Assembly (NCBI GenBank): GCA_013399855.1
Contig: VXAY01005020.1
Location: forward strand, 124,001-188,000
Direction: 5' to 3'
From: Oxyruncus cristatus
Taxonomy: Eukaryota; Chordata; Aves; Passeriformes; Cotingidae
Length of the DNA stretch: 64,000 nt
Shown: in pieces, positions 1-12,210 of the stretch
How positions within the stretch are numbered: position 1 is the first letter of the stretch
How the letters are laid out: each line of letters starts with the position of its first letter
Notes under the pieces: model-generated
What the model was told of the DNA's origin: nothing
The model's database searches: none
What the model saw: only the letters and a program-made list of their open reading frames with translations
Position numbers and translations under genes: made by a program

Positions 1-2929
1 TTTCCCTTGTGCAGAGACCTACTCAGCTGGGGTATCCTGCAGAGTGTTGTTTGTTAATTGATAAATAGACTTCCTTTCAAATTTGTCACTCACTGATACA
101 TAAGTCTTGTGGAGTCATCAGAGTTAAAAAAATCAAACTAAGCAAAAATGCATTCAGTAAATTACAATTAGATAAAATCAAAGTGTCTGAAGACTTGAAG
201 AGGCCTTGGGCTCAGCACATTCGTTAAAAGGCCTGTGCTGCTTGGAAGTTTAAGATGTGTTTATTCACAGTAAGTTTTAGGATTGTAAATATAATTTTAA
301 ATGGTCTTTAGGCACTTTTAAACATCTCCTACTGTGTCTAATTTTATTAATTGATTAACTGATGAGAATCACTACTGTAACCCCACCATTGTTCAACTTT
401 AACAAATATTTATTCATATAAATAGTCTTCTCTAGAGTAATAATGACTTCAGGACAGAGCTGCTTTAATTTTTTTCTCACAATGTTGAATAGAGTGGTTA
501 GAGAATTGTTACACAAATATCACGACAAGGACAGAATGCAGAGCAGAAATCTCTGAGGTTCCACTCAGTCTGACTGACTGGATGTCAGACTGTGTGGCAA
601 TGGCATGAATGGCAGCAGACAGTGTACCCATCTATAAATGATGCATAGCAAGAGAATAGAGAATAGAAGAGAGAAGGATCAGCAGTTCAGTCATCAATTC
701 CATCCTAGTAAGAACATGACGGTGGCAGAAAAAGAGAGATGGAAAGACTGAGGAGGCAAAGGAGACCAAAACAGTTAGAAAGTGTGAGCCAGAGACATGG
801 GTTTGCCTGCACAATCTACCAAGGGTTGTGGGGACAAAGAGGGAAAGGAGAGTGTTCAGATCTGCCAGACAGGCCCACCTACATAAAAGTCTCTCCAACC
901 TGGCACCTTCAGGCCTTGTAACATTTCTGTCCAGCACCAAACAGAGCTCTCACCAAACCCTGCCCTTCATCCTGTTTCAGAAAGTTTTACAAGGAAGCTT
1001 AGTCGCAGAAAAGAAGAAAAAAAGTTTAGACTGTGATACAAAAAGCTTGACTTCTTAGTTGTGCGACCCATAGGAGAAAGAAATTTGCAGCTCTCAAGTT
1101 TTGAAGATTTTTATAATTATTTGTGAGGAGGTATTTAGTTGGAAAAGGTTTAACTTATGTGGCCCTTGTCCATAACTTAGTTCATTCCTTTATAGCACCT
1201 TCTGACTTCCCTGCAAAAAAGCTGTCTCGTGGTCTTCTAATGCTTATTACTTTGGATCTTTCAGATTTTCAGGACAAAGGAGAGTTAGTTTCTCTTTTGG
1301 AAATGTTTCTCTCCTAAAAAAGTTAATTTATTTTTGTTGAGAAAGAAACATATGAAGCAAAAATATCATAGCCATTAGTGTATTCCATCTGCTTTCTGTC
1401 AGGAAGGAGAAAACCAGTAATATTTTGAGAAAAAGATCCAATAGCACATTTCTGTCCCACAGTACTATAAATTAAAAATGAGAAAACTAAATTAAATAAA
1501 AATTAAGAATGGGACTGTCTTTACTGTAAGTACAGGAGTCATAAGCAACAGGATAGAAAGAATTTTTTCCTAGAATGAAGTTAGAAATCTCATGTCTTTA
1601 ATGCAAAAAGAAATGTAGGACAGTTGGCTGAGAATAAAGAGCAGAGTGAAGTGAATGCCTCATTATCCAAATAACACTATCAACAAATTCTTGATTCTTG
1701 GCACTTTTCTAGCTACATTCTTGTTAAAAATACCAAAACCAAACATTCCAATATTTGACTGAAATTAGGGTTCACTATCCTGGGCTGCTTATGAGCCAGA
1801 TATGAGAAAACTGATGACAGTATCAAATTTTGGATCACTAAAATCAAAATTACTTTAGGTGACAATTAAATACTGAATCACAACCTAGAAAAAACAAATC
1901 TAGTGGAGGTTAAACTTCATGGTGGATTGAATCGTTCTCAAGTATTCACTTTTAGTCGTGGCTGTCTTATTCAGCAAGAATATTGTGACAATAGGGTAAA
2001 GATGGTTTATTTAGAATAGCAGTTCACTTTACCTTATGATGATGTGGATATTTAAAAAACAGAAAAATGATAGAATGTTCAGCGAGGTCATATAGATACT
2101 ACAGAATGCTTAGTTCTTGAGAGATAATGGCAAAATTGAGTTAAAAAATACATATTAAGCTGAAACAATCACTTACTGTTTGTAGAACACTGAAAAGGTG
2201 ACAATACTTCAAGAAGACTGAAGTGCCTTCTTGAATAATAAAAATAATAAAAATGCCATCTTTGTTAAAGACAACCCTTGTGTTAGCCCTCACACAGGAC
2301 AGATATATGGTACATCTGAATGGTACACACAAAAGGTTATCTATTTTACAAGTAAAAAAATTTTGTCTAGTGAAGTTCAGTCCTAATTTATGAGGCAAGG
2401 GTCTCCAGCATCCTGTGAACTAATGGGAACGAATGTCACATGGATAAACTCACACATTGTCGTCTGAGAAATATAAAGCTTTCTTTAAATATAGCAATTT
2501 AAAAAAAATGAGTTTTGTACCTGTGTTGATCCTTTTAATCACTTCTTACTTTTACTTGCTCTTCTCCTTTTACCTCCTCTATCAATTTCCCGTCACGTGA
2601 CACTTGATTGGAAGAGCTGTGATAAGACCATACTGACTTTTGAGGAGATGCAAATATTTTAATTACACAGTAGACCATGATGTAATTTGTCTTCCTAGGT
2701 TCTATGGGTAATCCTCAAAACAGAAGAAAGGTCAGAGACGTGAGTGGATGAAGGAGGGAAAATAATTGTCATTTATTGTGGGTTTTTTTACCACCTGCTG
2801 GAAACTGCAACACATTTTGTAAAACATTTTACAAAAGGATAAAAGCTAATGTAGACAAGAGTGCATTTTTCAGAGTGCATATTTAGCTATATAAAATAAT
2901 TACAAAATTATAAAATCCTAACAAACACA
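1..2929. other. AT-rich non-coding stretch, no gene seen
   Basis: No recognisable gene or transposon was found here on either strand. Open frames are all about 100 codons or shorter and have no recognisable domain. A purine-rich patch (about 650-800) and several A/T runs are the only compositional features. It may be intergenic or intronic sequence. Confidence 0.6.
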
Positions 2930-3690
2930 TCCTGTGAAGTTGAACAAGACTGAGTACAGGGTGCTGCACCTGGATCAGGGCAACCCCTGGATCTATCCAG
3001 GCTGGGGATGAACAGATTGAGAGCAGCCCTGCTGAGAAGGACTTGGGGGTGCTGGTGGATGAGAGGCTGGACATGACCCAGCCCTGTGCACTGGGAGCCC
3101 AGAACCCCCCCGTGTCCTGGGCTGCATCCCAAGCAGTGTGGGCAGCAGGGCAGGGAGGGGATTCTGCCCCTCTGCTCTGCTCTGCTCTGCTCTGATGAGA
3201 CCCCACCTGCAGTGCTGCCTCCAGCTCTGGGGTCCCAGCACAGGAAGGGCATGGAGCTGTTGGAGCGAGTCCAGAGAAGATGATCAGAGGGATGGAGCAC
3301 CTCTGCTATGAGGAAAGGTTGAGAGAATTGGGATTGTTCATCCTGGAAAAGAGAAGGCTTTGGGGTGACCTAATTGTGGCCTTGCAGCATCTGAAGGGAA
3401 CCCACAAGAAAGATGGAGAGAGACTATTTACAAGGGCCTGTAGTGACAGGACAAGGGGAAATGGCTTCAAACAGATAGAGTGGGTTTAGATTGGATATTA
3501 GGAAGAAATTATTCCCTGTGAGGATACTGAAACACTAGTACAGGTTGCACAGAGAAGCTGTGGATCTTTCATCTTTGGAGTCCTGAGCAACCTGGCCTAG
3601 TGAAATATGTCCCATGAATGGTATAGTGGTTGGAACCAGATGATCTTTAAGGTCCCTTCCAACTAAAGCCATTCTCTGATTCTGTGATGA
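2930..3690 (+). mobile_element. CR1 LINE, 5'-truncated, 3' end present
   Basis: The element begins in the ORF2 region, at a block equivalent to GAAGTTCAACAAGACCAAG. It runs through the region C-terminal to the reverse transcriptase and the 3' UTR, and ends with CCATTCTCTGATTCTGTGAT, the degenerate CR1 3'-terminal 8-mer repeat. The ORF2 remnant is split between frames: one frame is open at 3086-3283 up to a [12 protein letters not shown] block, and another at 3280-3489 carries [20 protein letters not shown] short deletion near 3280 causes the shift. A (CTCTG) run at 3170-3194 is expanded relative to other copies. It appears to be the same subfamily as the minus-strand copy at 47587-48822. It is a dead 3' fragment, the usual product of incomplete target-primed reverse transcription. 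Confidence 0.93.
3170..3194 (+). repeat. (CTCTG)5 microsatellite inside CR1
   Basis: Five tandem CTCTG units lie in the CR1 block that normally reads CCCCTCTGCTCTGCTCTG before GATGAGACCCCACC. The minus-strand sister copy near 48.13 kb has fewer units, so this is a local expansion after or during insertion. Confidence 0.8.
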
Positions 3691-3710
3691 TGATTCCACA
3701 GGGAATCATC
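3689..3710. repeat. 9-bp perfect hairpin at the CR1 3' end
   Basis: GATGATTCC at 3689-3697 is exactly complementary to GGAATCATC at 3702-3710, with a 4-nt loop. It spans the 3' junction of the CR1 copy that ends near 3690, so one arm derives partly from the element and the other from the flank. It is probably accidental. Confidence 0.6.
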
Positions 3711-6700
3711 ACTGTTTTGCCATTAGCAACCTCCAATTTCTAAGTAATGCCAGCTGAGGAGCAGTTTTAAATTCAGTGGCATTGTTCACCCATTACATGT
3801 ATTTAGTAACAGAAAAAGAACATGAAATTTTTCTGAGGTGGTGCAACTAGGTGGGCAAATGTGCCAATGCCATGACATCTGCAATACTCTCATCACAAAC
3901 CATTCCATCCTCTTGATTTTACATCAATCAGTGTCAGATTTCTCCATCCTGCCAAATACCCCATTCATTTCATAAGCAGAATTGTATTCAGAAGCAAGCA
4001 GAATCCATGCTGGGATGGGTCTGGGTGACCAACAGGCCAAAACTTGAGTGTAGGGCTGAGCACTGCAAAATACACTTTGATTCTACACCTCATGGACGTT
4101 GGCTGGTAAACTGAATGAGACTAATGGCTCAGTCCTGACAACCTTGATGAGAGACAACATCAAGATACCAGTGACCAGCATCAATGACTGAGCATCTCGA
4201 GCTGTGAACAGGAGAGCTCACACTACCTACTGCATCAAAAAGAAATGTTTTTTGATGTACTCTTACAGCATAGTTTAACAACTTATTTTTTATTGTCGCA
4301 AAAGCTAAAGGATTAAAAAAATGTGTGTACTATGAGGGAGAAGAATTCCTGAGACCTTTTGCAAACAATATTCCTAAAACTATATAAATTTGTTAATAAA
4401 TATTTTCTTTTTATAGGTGAAAAAAAGCTGGCATCCATGAAACCACCTTTTCTCATTGCTGGAATTGTGAATGAAAGAAAATGTCTAGAAAATTGTGAAA
4501 TCGGCAAGATCATGCCGTTGCCATTTTAAATTCTAATTTTTATTGTGGTTTCATCTCATACCTCACTAGCAGCAAACCTAATTTTGTTGTAAATTTTTTT
4601 CTGTATAAAACTTTCTTTCTTCTTTGTATTTCCCCACAGGATGTTCTCTTCCCTATCGATGTACTTAGCCTGCACCACACAGTACATGAGAATTATTGTC
4701 CTCTTTCTCTTGAGCATACTTTACTCTTCCCCAGTGTCAAAGTCTTCACAAAGAGCACTGAACTGGGAATCTTTTAGAACTTCTGTTTAATTGTAGCAGA
4801 CGTGCCAATTCAGGATGCCAACAATAACTTACAGTAGATGCTGTGTGTGGCTTTTTCATAACTATTGGGATAGTGTTTCTTTGACAGACTGGATAATGAA
4901 GCAGGATGAGGGGAAGGGCGACTTCTGCTAGACATGTGTACGTGTTAGAAGCCATGTGGCTGAATGATTCAAACAGCTCTTCAGTGAAAAACAAAATAAA
5001 AAAAAAAGGGTGCTGCTAAAATGTTTCCAGGGTCATTTTTAATTAGAACACCCTTGACAATATGTGATGGTTCATCCATTTAACAAAGCACAGAAGTTTT
5101 AGCCTTGAAAATCTTTGCTAAAGTCATCAACTTTGGGGCTCACTGATGTGTAAATTCAAGGGTTTGTAGTTTTAACATATACCAAGAGTTGTGTTTTCCC
5201 CTTTTTGAAGACCACATTGCTAGAAGTGTTTGTACTTAACACACCTGAAGCTTTGGCCCTTGTAAATCTAGAGGTGAACATAAGTGTCATCAGCTTTCAA
5301 AAATCTTCAGTGCCATCTGACTGAGGAGGGTTGCACACCACTGGCTTGTGGAACAAAGATGAGGAATGAGTACACAGCTATTAATACAATTTCCCATTCT
5401 TTCTATTCATGTTCTGTTCAACCTCTGAGTTACTCTGAGAAGGTAATATTCGATATATGTGCCTGTAGTCCATTAAAGACATAATAATCTGATTTAATTA
5501 AAAAATCCTGGTAAAATAAACCATTCACAATAAGGTTTTGTTGTTGTTTTGGGCTATATGTGATTTTGGTGTGACAAATACAGTGTTTGATGTATGCACA
5601 ACTTATGCATTCTCAGCAGGCCTATCCTTTCAGTGGTGACTCTTCATTTAGCACTTTGTGCTCCTTTCCATGGTTCCAAAGATATTGGCCTTTAACTTGC
5701 CCTCTGCTCATGCACATTGCTGAGCAAATAAACAAAGGCTCCAAAAGACAATTTCCTTAATCAGGATGTATCCATCCAGCTGCGTGCTGAATTTCAACAG
5801 CTCCTGAGGAAGCAGAAAAGTTACAAAGTACATGACATGCCTTTGGCAAACAGTGACAAAGGTAGTGAAGACACGCTTAGGACTGATGACCTAGACTAAA
5901 CTAAATGAGAGTTTTACTTCTATATTGAGAACATTTATTAATGTACAGCCATTACAAATAGCTACAGCTACAACATGATATGACTTCAGTGTGTTTGAGA
6001 TAAAGATTATCTATCTCATGATCAAGGACAAGCAGTTGCAACCCATTTTGAGCAGCATCTTTCAATGCATAGAATAACTACAAAGAGATGTAGATGCTCA
6101 AGCTGCAAAGCAAATCACTTTTCAAAGGCAAAAGTCGATGGCTACCCTCATATGAGGCAGTTTTCCTCATCGTCTCACCTCATCCTACTCTTTTTGTTTG
6201 AATACTTTGATGCATTTGAATGCTTTCTCAGATTTAAGTTGCAAAAAAAGAATTAAATAAGAAAGAACTTATGGAAATATAAGGAGGGATGACAGGAAGA
6301 CATGAGAAAGGAGGAGTAAGAGGTAAGGGAAGTCAGCATTGACTTTAAAATGAGGGTTTTCCCAGCTCTGGTTTTCACTGAAGTGACATTTGGAAAATCA
6401 TTCTCCTCACAAGGAAAAATTTCAGGCTTCTGCAATAGAAGAGAACAGTTCTACTGCAATACAGACAGGAAGCACCAATGTATTTCTGTTCTTGCTCTGC
6501 AGTGCTGGAAAGAAATGAGGAGCCCAGAACCAGCTCCTCCTTCTTGTCAAGAAAGTCAAGGTCAAGGTTTTCTTGTCTCACCTCAAAGCTCTGAAAAGTA
6601 ATGTGCCTAGAGAGAGTGCCTTGGCCAACAGTGTCTCACTTCCTCTACACTCCACTCCAGCAGCACCAAAGACAATATGTTCCATAGACTGTGCTGCCAG

Positions 6701-8540
6701 GGAGAGTTCAAAATCCCCAGATAATCCAGAGGAGGAAGAAAGGCCTGAGACTACTGCAGGAATTTCCAGGGTTCCTTCTTGCATCTACTCTGTAGCACTT
6801 GCCTCAGAAAGGTCAGCCAGAATGCTTCTGTGTGTAAAAAGATCCCTAACACTAGTTAGGGAAGAGTTGGAAGAGTTAAGCACAATGAAGAAAGTCTAAG
6901 AGTAACACACTGGGGGCCAGGGTTTCCTGAAAGTAGTTTGCCTTCCTGTGAGTTCAGCTGGAAAGTGTGCTGTAGCTTTCTTTGAACCACAGCTCTCCTA
7001 ATGGAAAGAAGAGATGTCTGTGAATAAATTAAAATTTTTGCTAAGTCCTTGGAAACACAGGCTTATACAACTATCAGTGTATGAAAAAATACATGAGTAA
7101 AATAAGAAAAGCAGATTTAACTTCCATATACCTTAAAACTGATAAACTAGATAGAGAAAAAAATTTTTTTATATAATATTATACATGTTACAAGGCAGGC
7201 CATGGAATATTTTTCACTAAACTCTTTTTCATTTTCTCTGGCACTTCTGAAATACTTTTGTATTAAGTACTTTTGTAATAAGTATGAAATACTTTTGTAA
7301 TAAGTATGAAATACTTTTGTCATACAGACACAGAAGACCACTACTTTAAATGGCTGAAATACATGGCTCGATAGTGTGCTTTTTAGCATTTTTCACCAAT
7401 TCCTTTTACAACTCCTATCTGCCTGCCAAATGTTCAGCTAAAAATTCTTGTCTTTTGGCCCTCTGTTTATCTGTTTGTTTTGTTTTTCCCCCCGTCTTGA
7501 AGCTGGGAAAAGCAACAGCATATGTCACACTTAATTCTACAAATCTGACCATCATTTTTGCCACTCCCCAGTGCCTCAGAAAACAATGTTTCAAAACATA
7601 CTCTGTCCTTTATAATTAAAATTAATATGGGTACATTTAATATAAATATGAATGGTTTTTGTTCTGCCTTGGCATATGTCTTCAATCAAATTTTTGTTAA
7701 CACTGACACACTATTCTCTAGGTTCATGGGTAGAAACAGGCTCACTCTTTCTCAAACCATTAAACTGACTCATGTCCATGTTGATTCTGGACATATCAGT
7801 GTTATCAGGGAAACAGTTCAGCACTTCAGCCTGGTTTTGCTGAGACATGCTTTACAACTGTCACATCAAACCTCCCTGTTCCAAGAATGCAATATATCTT
7901 TTTTTCCTCTTGCACTAACATTAACAGCACCAATAATAATGACTTTTCTCTCAGTAAGGGTATTGAAAGAGTTTACCACTGTTAATACAAAATTAACTGA
8001 AACAGATCATACATAACAGTTACATAACAAGCAAAATTATTACTCTTCCTCTAACAATTTATTGTCAAAAAATCCCTTAAGGAGCAGCAGAGGTTGAAAA
8101 GTAGCATTCTTTAATGAGGAAAGAAACCCAACCTCTAACCGCTGTGCTGACTTGTTTATCCTTTCCAAGGAAAGTACCATGGATCTGATTACTGCTCATC
8201 AGTGATGACTATTTTTCCCTCATATCCTCTACAGTCCAGAGAACCACCTCCCTGAGTGGACAGACGATAAACTTTTTGGAATTCACAGCTCCTGTGTTGA
8301 ACAGTTAGGAAGTTTTCCAAAGGGGTAGGAGACTAGCTCAGACCAGAACTATTAAACGCTTTCTTTTTGTGTGTCACACAGTGCTTTTCAGACGTACTTT
8401 CAAAGGCATTATTTTAAAAGAACAAAAGTACTGCCTTATACACAATGTGCAATTTTTTCCTGAAGGCAAGAGGAGGTAAAAAAAATCCACAGTGTTCTTA
8501 ATGTTTTTTAGCTGGTGAGGAACACAGTAAAAAGTTCAAC
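3691..8540. other. AT-rich non-coding stretch, no gene seen
   Basis: No protein family or transposon was recognised. The longest frames (for example 7558-8016 plus, 152 codons, and 6573-6899 plus, 108 codons) have unstructured, low-information translations and look like chance openings. The stretch includes the short tandem repeat at 7248-7326, described separately. Confidence 0.55.
7248..7326 (+). repeat. 22-bp tandem minisatellite, about 3.5 copies
   Basis: The unit is TGAAATACTTTTGTAATAAGTA (22 bp), visible as two near-identical units from 7285 to 7328, preceded by two degenerate or shortened units from 7248. Interruptions (TATTAAG for TAATAAG, and one unit lacking its first five bases) show divergence of the left copies. 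No coding role is visible. Confidence 0.8.
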
Positions 8541-8640
8541 TGTGTGTATGTGTGTGTGTGCATGTAGGTACGTGAGTGTACACAAATATGCAAGTGTGTG
8601 AGTCTGCACACAAGCACAGATGTGACTGGGTACGTGTGTT
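8541..8640 (+). repeat. TG-rich degenerate microsatellite
   Basis: An imperfect (TG)n tract mixes TGTGTGTATGTGTGTGTGTG with TACGTGAGTGTACAC-type variants. It ends directly at the 5' edge of a CR1 insertion. Similar TGAGTGTACATGC sequence resumes after the CR1 at about 9060-9075, which suggests the element split an originally continuous tract. Confidence 0.8.
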
Positions 8641-8647
8641 CCCATGT

Positions 8648-9056
8648 ACCTCTGCTATGAGGAAAGGCTGAGAAAACTGGGATTGTTCAGCCTGGAGAAG
8701 ACAAGGCTTCAGGGTGACCCAATTGGGGCCTTCCAGTACCTGAAGGGAGCATATAAGAAAGATGGAGAGAGACTGTTTACAAGGGAATGGAAGGGTAGGA
8801 CAAGGGGAATGGTTTTAAACTGAAAGAGTAGGTTCGGAATAGACATTAGGAAGAAAGTCTTCCCTGTGAGGGTGGTGAGGTAGTGGCACAGTTTGCCCAG
8901 AGAAGCTGTGGCTACCCCATCCCTGGAAGTGTGTAAGGCCAGGTTAGAGGGGGCTTGAAACTACAAATAGAAGATACCCCTGCCCATGGCAGGGGGTTGG
9001 AACTAACGGATCTTTAAGGTCCCTTCCAGCACAGGACAATCTATGATTCTATGATT
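8648..9056 (+). mobile_element. CR1 LINE, 5'-truncated, 3' end present
   Basis: The copy starts at ACCTCTGCTATGAGG in the C-terminal part of ORF2. It continues through the GATGGAGAGAGACTGTTTAC and CCTGTGAGGGTGGTGAGG blocks into the 3' UTR, and ends with CTATGATTCTATGAT. It is only about 400 bp long and has no intact reading frame. No target-site duplication is obvious, as is usual for CR1. It belongs to the same subfamily as the copies at 2930, 25030 and 47587. Confidence 0.93.
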
Positions 9057-9544
9057 TCTCTGAGTGTACATGCAAGGACACATTTAGAGGTTTCCGAAAA
9101 CAATATAAACATCAGTATAGGTTATCCAGTGTTGGAATAACACTAATAAGGCTGAAATGATTGTTGTGCATTAGAAACAGAGAAAATACCTGTTATCTCT
9201 TAAAGGATCTTGTTGAATTCTTCTTATGGGCTCCTTTACATGCTCATTCCAATATGGCACATGGTTGTCTCTCACCTTAGGGACAACCAGTGAGATCCTC
9301 GCTAAATGCTGCTTTGAGGGGACATGAATGCATGAGAGCTCTGAATTGCTCATTGAACTTGTTTTTCAAGAGGATAATCTGTCTAAGTCATCTTGTAAGG
9401 AAATGGAAGTTTTAAATACAGTGTTATACTAGAAATGACACTACTCACCTCATGAGCGAAATCACAAGAAAACCAGAGCTTTGGGAGCTTTTAGCTTTTT
9501 TTCCGTGTGAAGCCAAGGAAATGCTGGATGAGAGCTTGACTGAG

Positions 9545-9594
9545 TGTCCTGTCTGACAGGACAGTACTGTACCAGTCCAGTACCAGTACTAGCA
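9545..9594. repeat. Palindrome cluster
   Basis: TGTCCTGTC at 9545-9553 pairs perfectly with GACAGGACA at 9555-9563 across a single base. It overlaps the perfect 10-bp palindrome ACAGTACTGT at 9561-9570, and then come CCAGTACCAGTACT repeats. This could form competing hairpins. No function can be assigned. Confidence 0.7.
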
Positions 9595-10978
9595 TATGTT
9601 CTACTCACATCTTTTGCAAGAGGAAAATAAGACTCAAAAGACTTTACAGAGGATTACAAAGTTCTGGTGAGAACAAACCTCATGGTAAGTGTTTTATATG
9701 CACTCACCAGTGCATATAAATAGACATCACAAACCACTATATCAAAACTGATGTACTGAAAATGAAATAAGTGCTATTAAAACATGCATCTGAGCCCTGC
9801 AGCTGTACTATTCAGAGAGTGTTCAAGTTTCATTAATTGAAGATGATGCTTTTAAGAAGGTTTTTTTTATGCATTAGGGACCTCCTACCACCTTGAGTGA
9901 TGCTGTAGTCTGTGGTTCAACGCCATTCATATCATAGAACATGCACTTATTGCCAGGAAAATCTTTCACTCTGCCATCCTCAATACATCCCAACTCCTCT
10001 GTAACCTCTGCTCTCAACATTGAAGCTCTGTACCCACTCAGAGGCTCTGAATAACTCTCAAGTCTTCCAAGTTACCTTGCTTTCTCATGTAAGACCAGTG
10101 TGACCTTGTCGGATTATTTTTCCAGGACCACCTTCATAACTTAATACATGGAAAAACTTTTACATTTGGATTAGAGTGGATAAATTTCTTATAGATGTTT
10201 CTTCATAAGGTTTTTTTTTTTTTAATGCACACTGGACAAAACTGAAGCTATTTTGTCTACCGCTTGTCTTCATTCATTTATAGATACTTTCTTCATAATG
10301 TATTGGAGAGAAGGAGAATACAGAAAGCAAAAAGAGAGATGGTAAAAAGAAAGTGATTTCTGGAGACATACACCATAGGCATTTGTGAGTTTAACTTCAA
10401 GGGAAAATTAAGAGGGTAGTGAAGCCTATGCTTAATGCTGTCCAATTTTGACTGCTGGATGCTGTGACCTTATTTTCTCCTCTTTGCTTCTGGATAATTT
10501 TGCTTAACTTCATCTGTAATTTTTAAATATATGTAAAATATGATTAAGGGAACACTTGCAAAAATTACTTCTTAATGAACAGCATTTGAGAAGTGTAAAA
10601 TATAGCAAAAAACCTCAAAAGCAGCTCCTCCTGTGCTTCTAGAATTAATCCTTGAACAACACAAAAGAACTAGTAATTTCTCAGTCTCCTCAGATAATGA
10701 ACTTTCTGCAATATAAAAAGTACTTCAGTATTCCTGAGTCATTGATCATCTACTGAGGAAGATGATGGTTTGAATCCTGTTGATTTGTCAACTGGTGTAC
10801 ATATTGAATGATTTTCAGTCATATTCAGGAGATTGCCAAATGTCTTCATGAAAACTTTATTTTTACTATACAAAATCTTTGAAAAAATCAAGAAGTTCAC
10901 ATGGAATTTTAAGCTTCTAATGTGAAAACAGAAATATTCTACTAGCAATTTTCTTCCAGATTTCTGCTACTTATATCC

Positions 10979-11006
10979 TTTTTTTAAAAAAAAAAAAAAA
11001 AAAAAT
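10979..11006 (+). repeat. T7/A20 homopolymer tract
   Basis: A short T run is followed by about 20 A residues. It could be a poly(A) remnant of a processed insertion, but no transposon or retrocopy is recognisable immediately 5' of it. I treat it as simple sequence. Confidence 0.7.
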
Positions 11007-11318
11007 TTATAGGGTGTTTTTCAGTTCTTCATTGCCAGAAAAGGAAATTGTTGGCTTTGTTTGTTATTGTTTTACAGGAGATAAAATGTTCAAAGTATTT
11101 TCTGACAGCTTAAGTGTTGATTACTGGACATATTAAACTTAAACTGTACTACACAGTACACTGAACATGTAATCCTTTTTTATCTAATCTCCTTATTTAG
11201 CCCTAAGAAAGGACTTGGGAACTTACCCTTCACTTCTCCAGTGTGACCAGGTAGGCCAACTGGTTGAGAATATTCACACAGTGAGCTCTGGTCTTGCTGG
11301 ATTTGTAACTATTTTGTA

Positions 11319-11785
11319 GAATCATAGGATCATAGAATATCTCAAGTTGAAAGGGACCCAAAACAACCATCGAGTGCAACTCCTTGCTCCTCACAGGACT
11401 GCCCAAAAGTAAACGCTAGGACTAAGAGTATTATCCAGACACACTTCTTAAACTCTGACAGGCTTGGTTTTCTGACCTCTTCTCTTGGGAGCCTAGTGAC
11501 CAACCACCCTCTAAGTGAAGAAACTTTTCCTAATGTTCATTCTGAACTTATCCTGATTCAGTTTCACTCCATTCCCTCAGCTCCTGTCATGGGTCACCGC
11601 AGAGCAGAGATCAGTGCCTGCCTCTCCTCATCCCCCCACAAGGAAGTTGTAACTGCAATGAGGTCTCCCCTCAGCCTCCTCTTCTCTAGGCTGAGCAGAC
11701 CAAGCGACCTCAGCTGCTCCTCACAAATCTTGCTCTCAAGATCTTTCCCCATCTTGGACACACTAATAGTGTGATGTCCTTCTCT
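11319..11785 (-). mobile_element. CR1 LINE fragment, minus strand
   Basis: On the plus strand it starts with AGAATCATAGGATCATAGAAT, the reverse complement of the CR1 3'-terminal repeats. It then shows the subfamily with the GAGTGCAACTCCTTGCTCCTCACAGG-type 3' UTR and the C-terminal ORF2 block (AGGTCTCCCCTCAGCCTCC on the plus strand). It ends near 11785 in the block homologous to CTTGATGTCCTTCT. This is a different and more diverged subfamily from the copies at 2930 and 8648, and similar to the one at 33315-34605. The reading frame is broken. Confidence 0.9.
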
Positions 11786-11996
11786 GTTCAGCATTTTCTT
11801 TGGATGGCGTGAGAGACTCTCAGCAAAAACTAATCTGCATAATCTAAAGGTCAGAGTAACTGGAGAAGTTATCTCACAAACACAGCAAACAGCTGGAGAG
11901 ATGTGAGAGAGTTGCCCTTCGTGATCCTTCTTGGGCCAATATTTTAGTTAAGTAATAAAAGGAAGGAATCTCTCGGTACTAAAACACATTCTTCAT
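11786..11996. other. Spacer between two CR1 copies
   Basis: About 200 bp of unremarkable sequence separates a minus-strand CR1 from a plus-strand CR1, so the two 5'-truncated ends face each other. Nothing else is visible. Confidence 0.5.
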
Positions 11997-12210
11997 GCTG
12001 GAGAAAAGGAGGCTCAGGGGATACCTTATTGCTCTACCTGAAAGGAGGGTGTAGCTGGGAGTGGGTCAACCTCTGTTCCAGGCAACCAGTCACAGGACAA
12101 GAGGAAATGGTCTCAAGCTGCACCAGGGCAGATTCAGGTTGGACATCAGGAAGAATTGCTTCACTGGAGGGATTGTCAGGCATTGGATTCTCTCAGATTC
12201 TGTGATTCTA
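11997..12210 (+). mobile_element. CR1 LINE fragment with 3' UTR deletion
   Basis: Starts at GCTGGAGAAAAGGAGGCTCAGG (ORF2 C-terminal block), continues through GGCAACCAGTCACAGGACAAG and GACATCAGGAAGAATTGCTTCACT, then jumps from GGCATTGG straight to the terminal GATTCTGTGATTCTA. Roughly the last ORF2 codons and nearly all the 3' UTR are missing. The sequence resembles the subfamily of the 27422 copy. It is a dead fragment. Confidence 0.85.

Larger units (their letters stand above)
9057..11318. other. Non-coding stretch, no gene seen
   Basis: AT-rich sequence without a recognisable gene. It contains the palindrome cluster at 9545-9594 and a poly(A) run at about 10986-11005. Short frames on both strands carry no recognisable motif. 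Confidence 0.55.

Noticed and set aside
2883..3300. Minus-strand Ser/Pro/Cys-rich frames up to 130 codons
   Set aside because: They are antisense to the plus-strand CR1 at 2930-3690. GC-rich CR1 sequence is open in several frames on both strands.
7558..8016. 152-codon plus-strand frame
   Set aside because: Low-information translation, no recognised domain, and no splice, promoter or poly(A) context that would set it apart from chance.
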